Positions 6,990 to 7,308 of a stretch of 7,308 nucleotides of DNA are shown here, piece by piece. The DNA comes from an uncultured Collinsella sp. (lineage in GTDB: Bacteria > Actinomycetota > Coriobacteriia > Coriobacteriales > Coriobacteriaceae): contig URWZ01000076.1 in assembly GCA_900551625.1 (NCBI GenBank), positions 1 through 7,308 on the forward strand, written 5' to 3'. Every line of letters starts with the position of its first letter. Positions within the stretch are counted from its first letter, which is position 1. A model generated the notes under the pieces. That model worked only from the letters and a program-made list of their open reading frames with translations, was not told the DNA's origin and did not search any database. The position numbers were made by a program, and so were the translations under genes.

Positions 6990-7308
6990 CTACTCGGCCT
7001 CTTCGGCGTCCTCTGCGTCGTCGGGCTCAACAGACTCGACGGGCACCGAGGTCACGTTGTCCTCGACCGAATCGACGATGTCGCGCACATGGGCCAAAAA
7101 GGCCGTGCGCTCAGGGGCGGTCATAACGCGGACGCGGGCCAGGATGAGCTCATCGAGTACGCGCTGTGCCGCAGTCTCGCCCTGCATGCCCAGGCGCTCG
7201 GTCAGGTCGGAGATGGTGCCGCCGGCCTGCTCGAACATGTCGGACACGCTGCGGGCGATATCGGGGGTGCCGGCGTCCTTGCGCACCTGCTCGCCCTTGG
7301 TATTGAGG
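6990..7308 (-). CDS. Small helical protein with acidic tail, possibly phasin-like; 5' end outside the window
   Basis: The visible part is 105 residues ending at TAG (6992-6990). The frame stays open to the window edge, reading L-N-T-K-G-E-Q before the GTG at 7286, so that GTG is probably an internal valine and not the start. The sequence is predicted largely helical (DIARSVSDMFEQ, AAQRVLDELILARVRVM, RTAFLAHVRDIVDSV) and ends in an Asp/Glu-rich tail. It has no cysteine, signal peptide or membrane segment. Small phasin-like (polyhydroxyalkanoate granule-associated type) proteins commonly sit next to AarF/UbiB kinases in Gram-positive bacteria, and the KGEQ-then-helix pattern is compatible. The similarity is too weak to assign a function. 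The 8-nt gap to the kinase gene indicates an operon. Confidence 0.6.
   Translation of the reverse strand, partial: LNTKGEQVRKDAGTPDIARSVSDMFEQAGGTISDLTERLGMQGETAAQRVLDELILARVRVMTAPERTAFLAHVRDIVDSVEDNVTSVPVESVEPDDAEDAEEAE

Overview
The window looks like the end of a draft contig from a high-GC, Gram-positive gut actinobacterium of the Coriobacteriia, most like Collinsella or a relative. This is inferred from the GC-rich codon use, the style of the signal peptide (hydrophobic core then TTPAQLWA), and the combination of Ig-like, atrophied-Ig and DUF4430 modules in one very large secreted protein. No marker gene is present to fix the genus. All real genes lie on the minus strand. The long plus-strand open frames are shadows.

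From right to left (direction of transcription), the layout is as follows. (1) 7308-6990: the 3' part of a small helical, acidic-tailed protein, possibly phasin-like, cut by the window edge. (2) 6981-5218: a complete AarF/UbiB/ABC1-family kinase-like membrane protein, 8 nt downstream and probably in the same operon. (3) 5217-5104: the operon end, with a good intrinsic terminator at 5131-5104. (4) 5105-5077: a candidate promoter whose -35 lies in the terminator's T-run. (5) 5067-4895: a cobalamin (B12) riboswitch, closed by a 6-bp P1 helix and carrying recognisable core and B12-box motifs. (6) 4894-4752: the leader between aptamer and gene. (7) 4751-47: a giant secreted protein of at least 1568 residues, open at its 3' end. 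(8) 46-1: not genomic DNA but an Illumina Nextera adapter (P5 tail, i5 index, transposon mosaic end).

The main biological point is the pairing of (5) and (7). The secreted protein carries seven Ig-like modules, an unassigned domain, three atrophied-Ig modules and then tandem DUF4430 modules. DUF4430 is the family related to the C-terminal beta-domain of mammalian transcobalamin and intrinsic factor. A B12 riboswitch directly upstream suggests a surface cobalamin-capture protein on a long Ig stalk, made when B12 is scarce. The C-terminus, which would show the anchor and any alpha/alpha-barrel partner domain, is lost at the adapter junction, so this remains a hypothesis.
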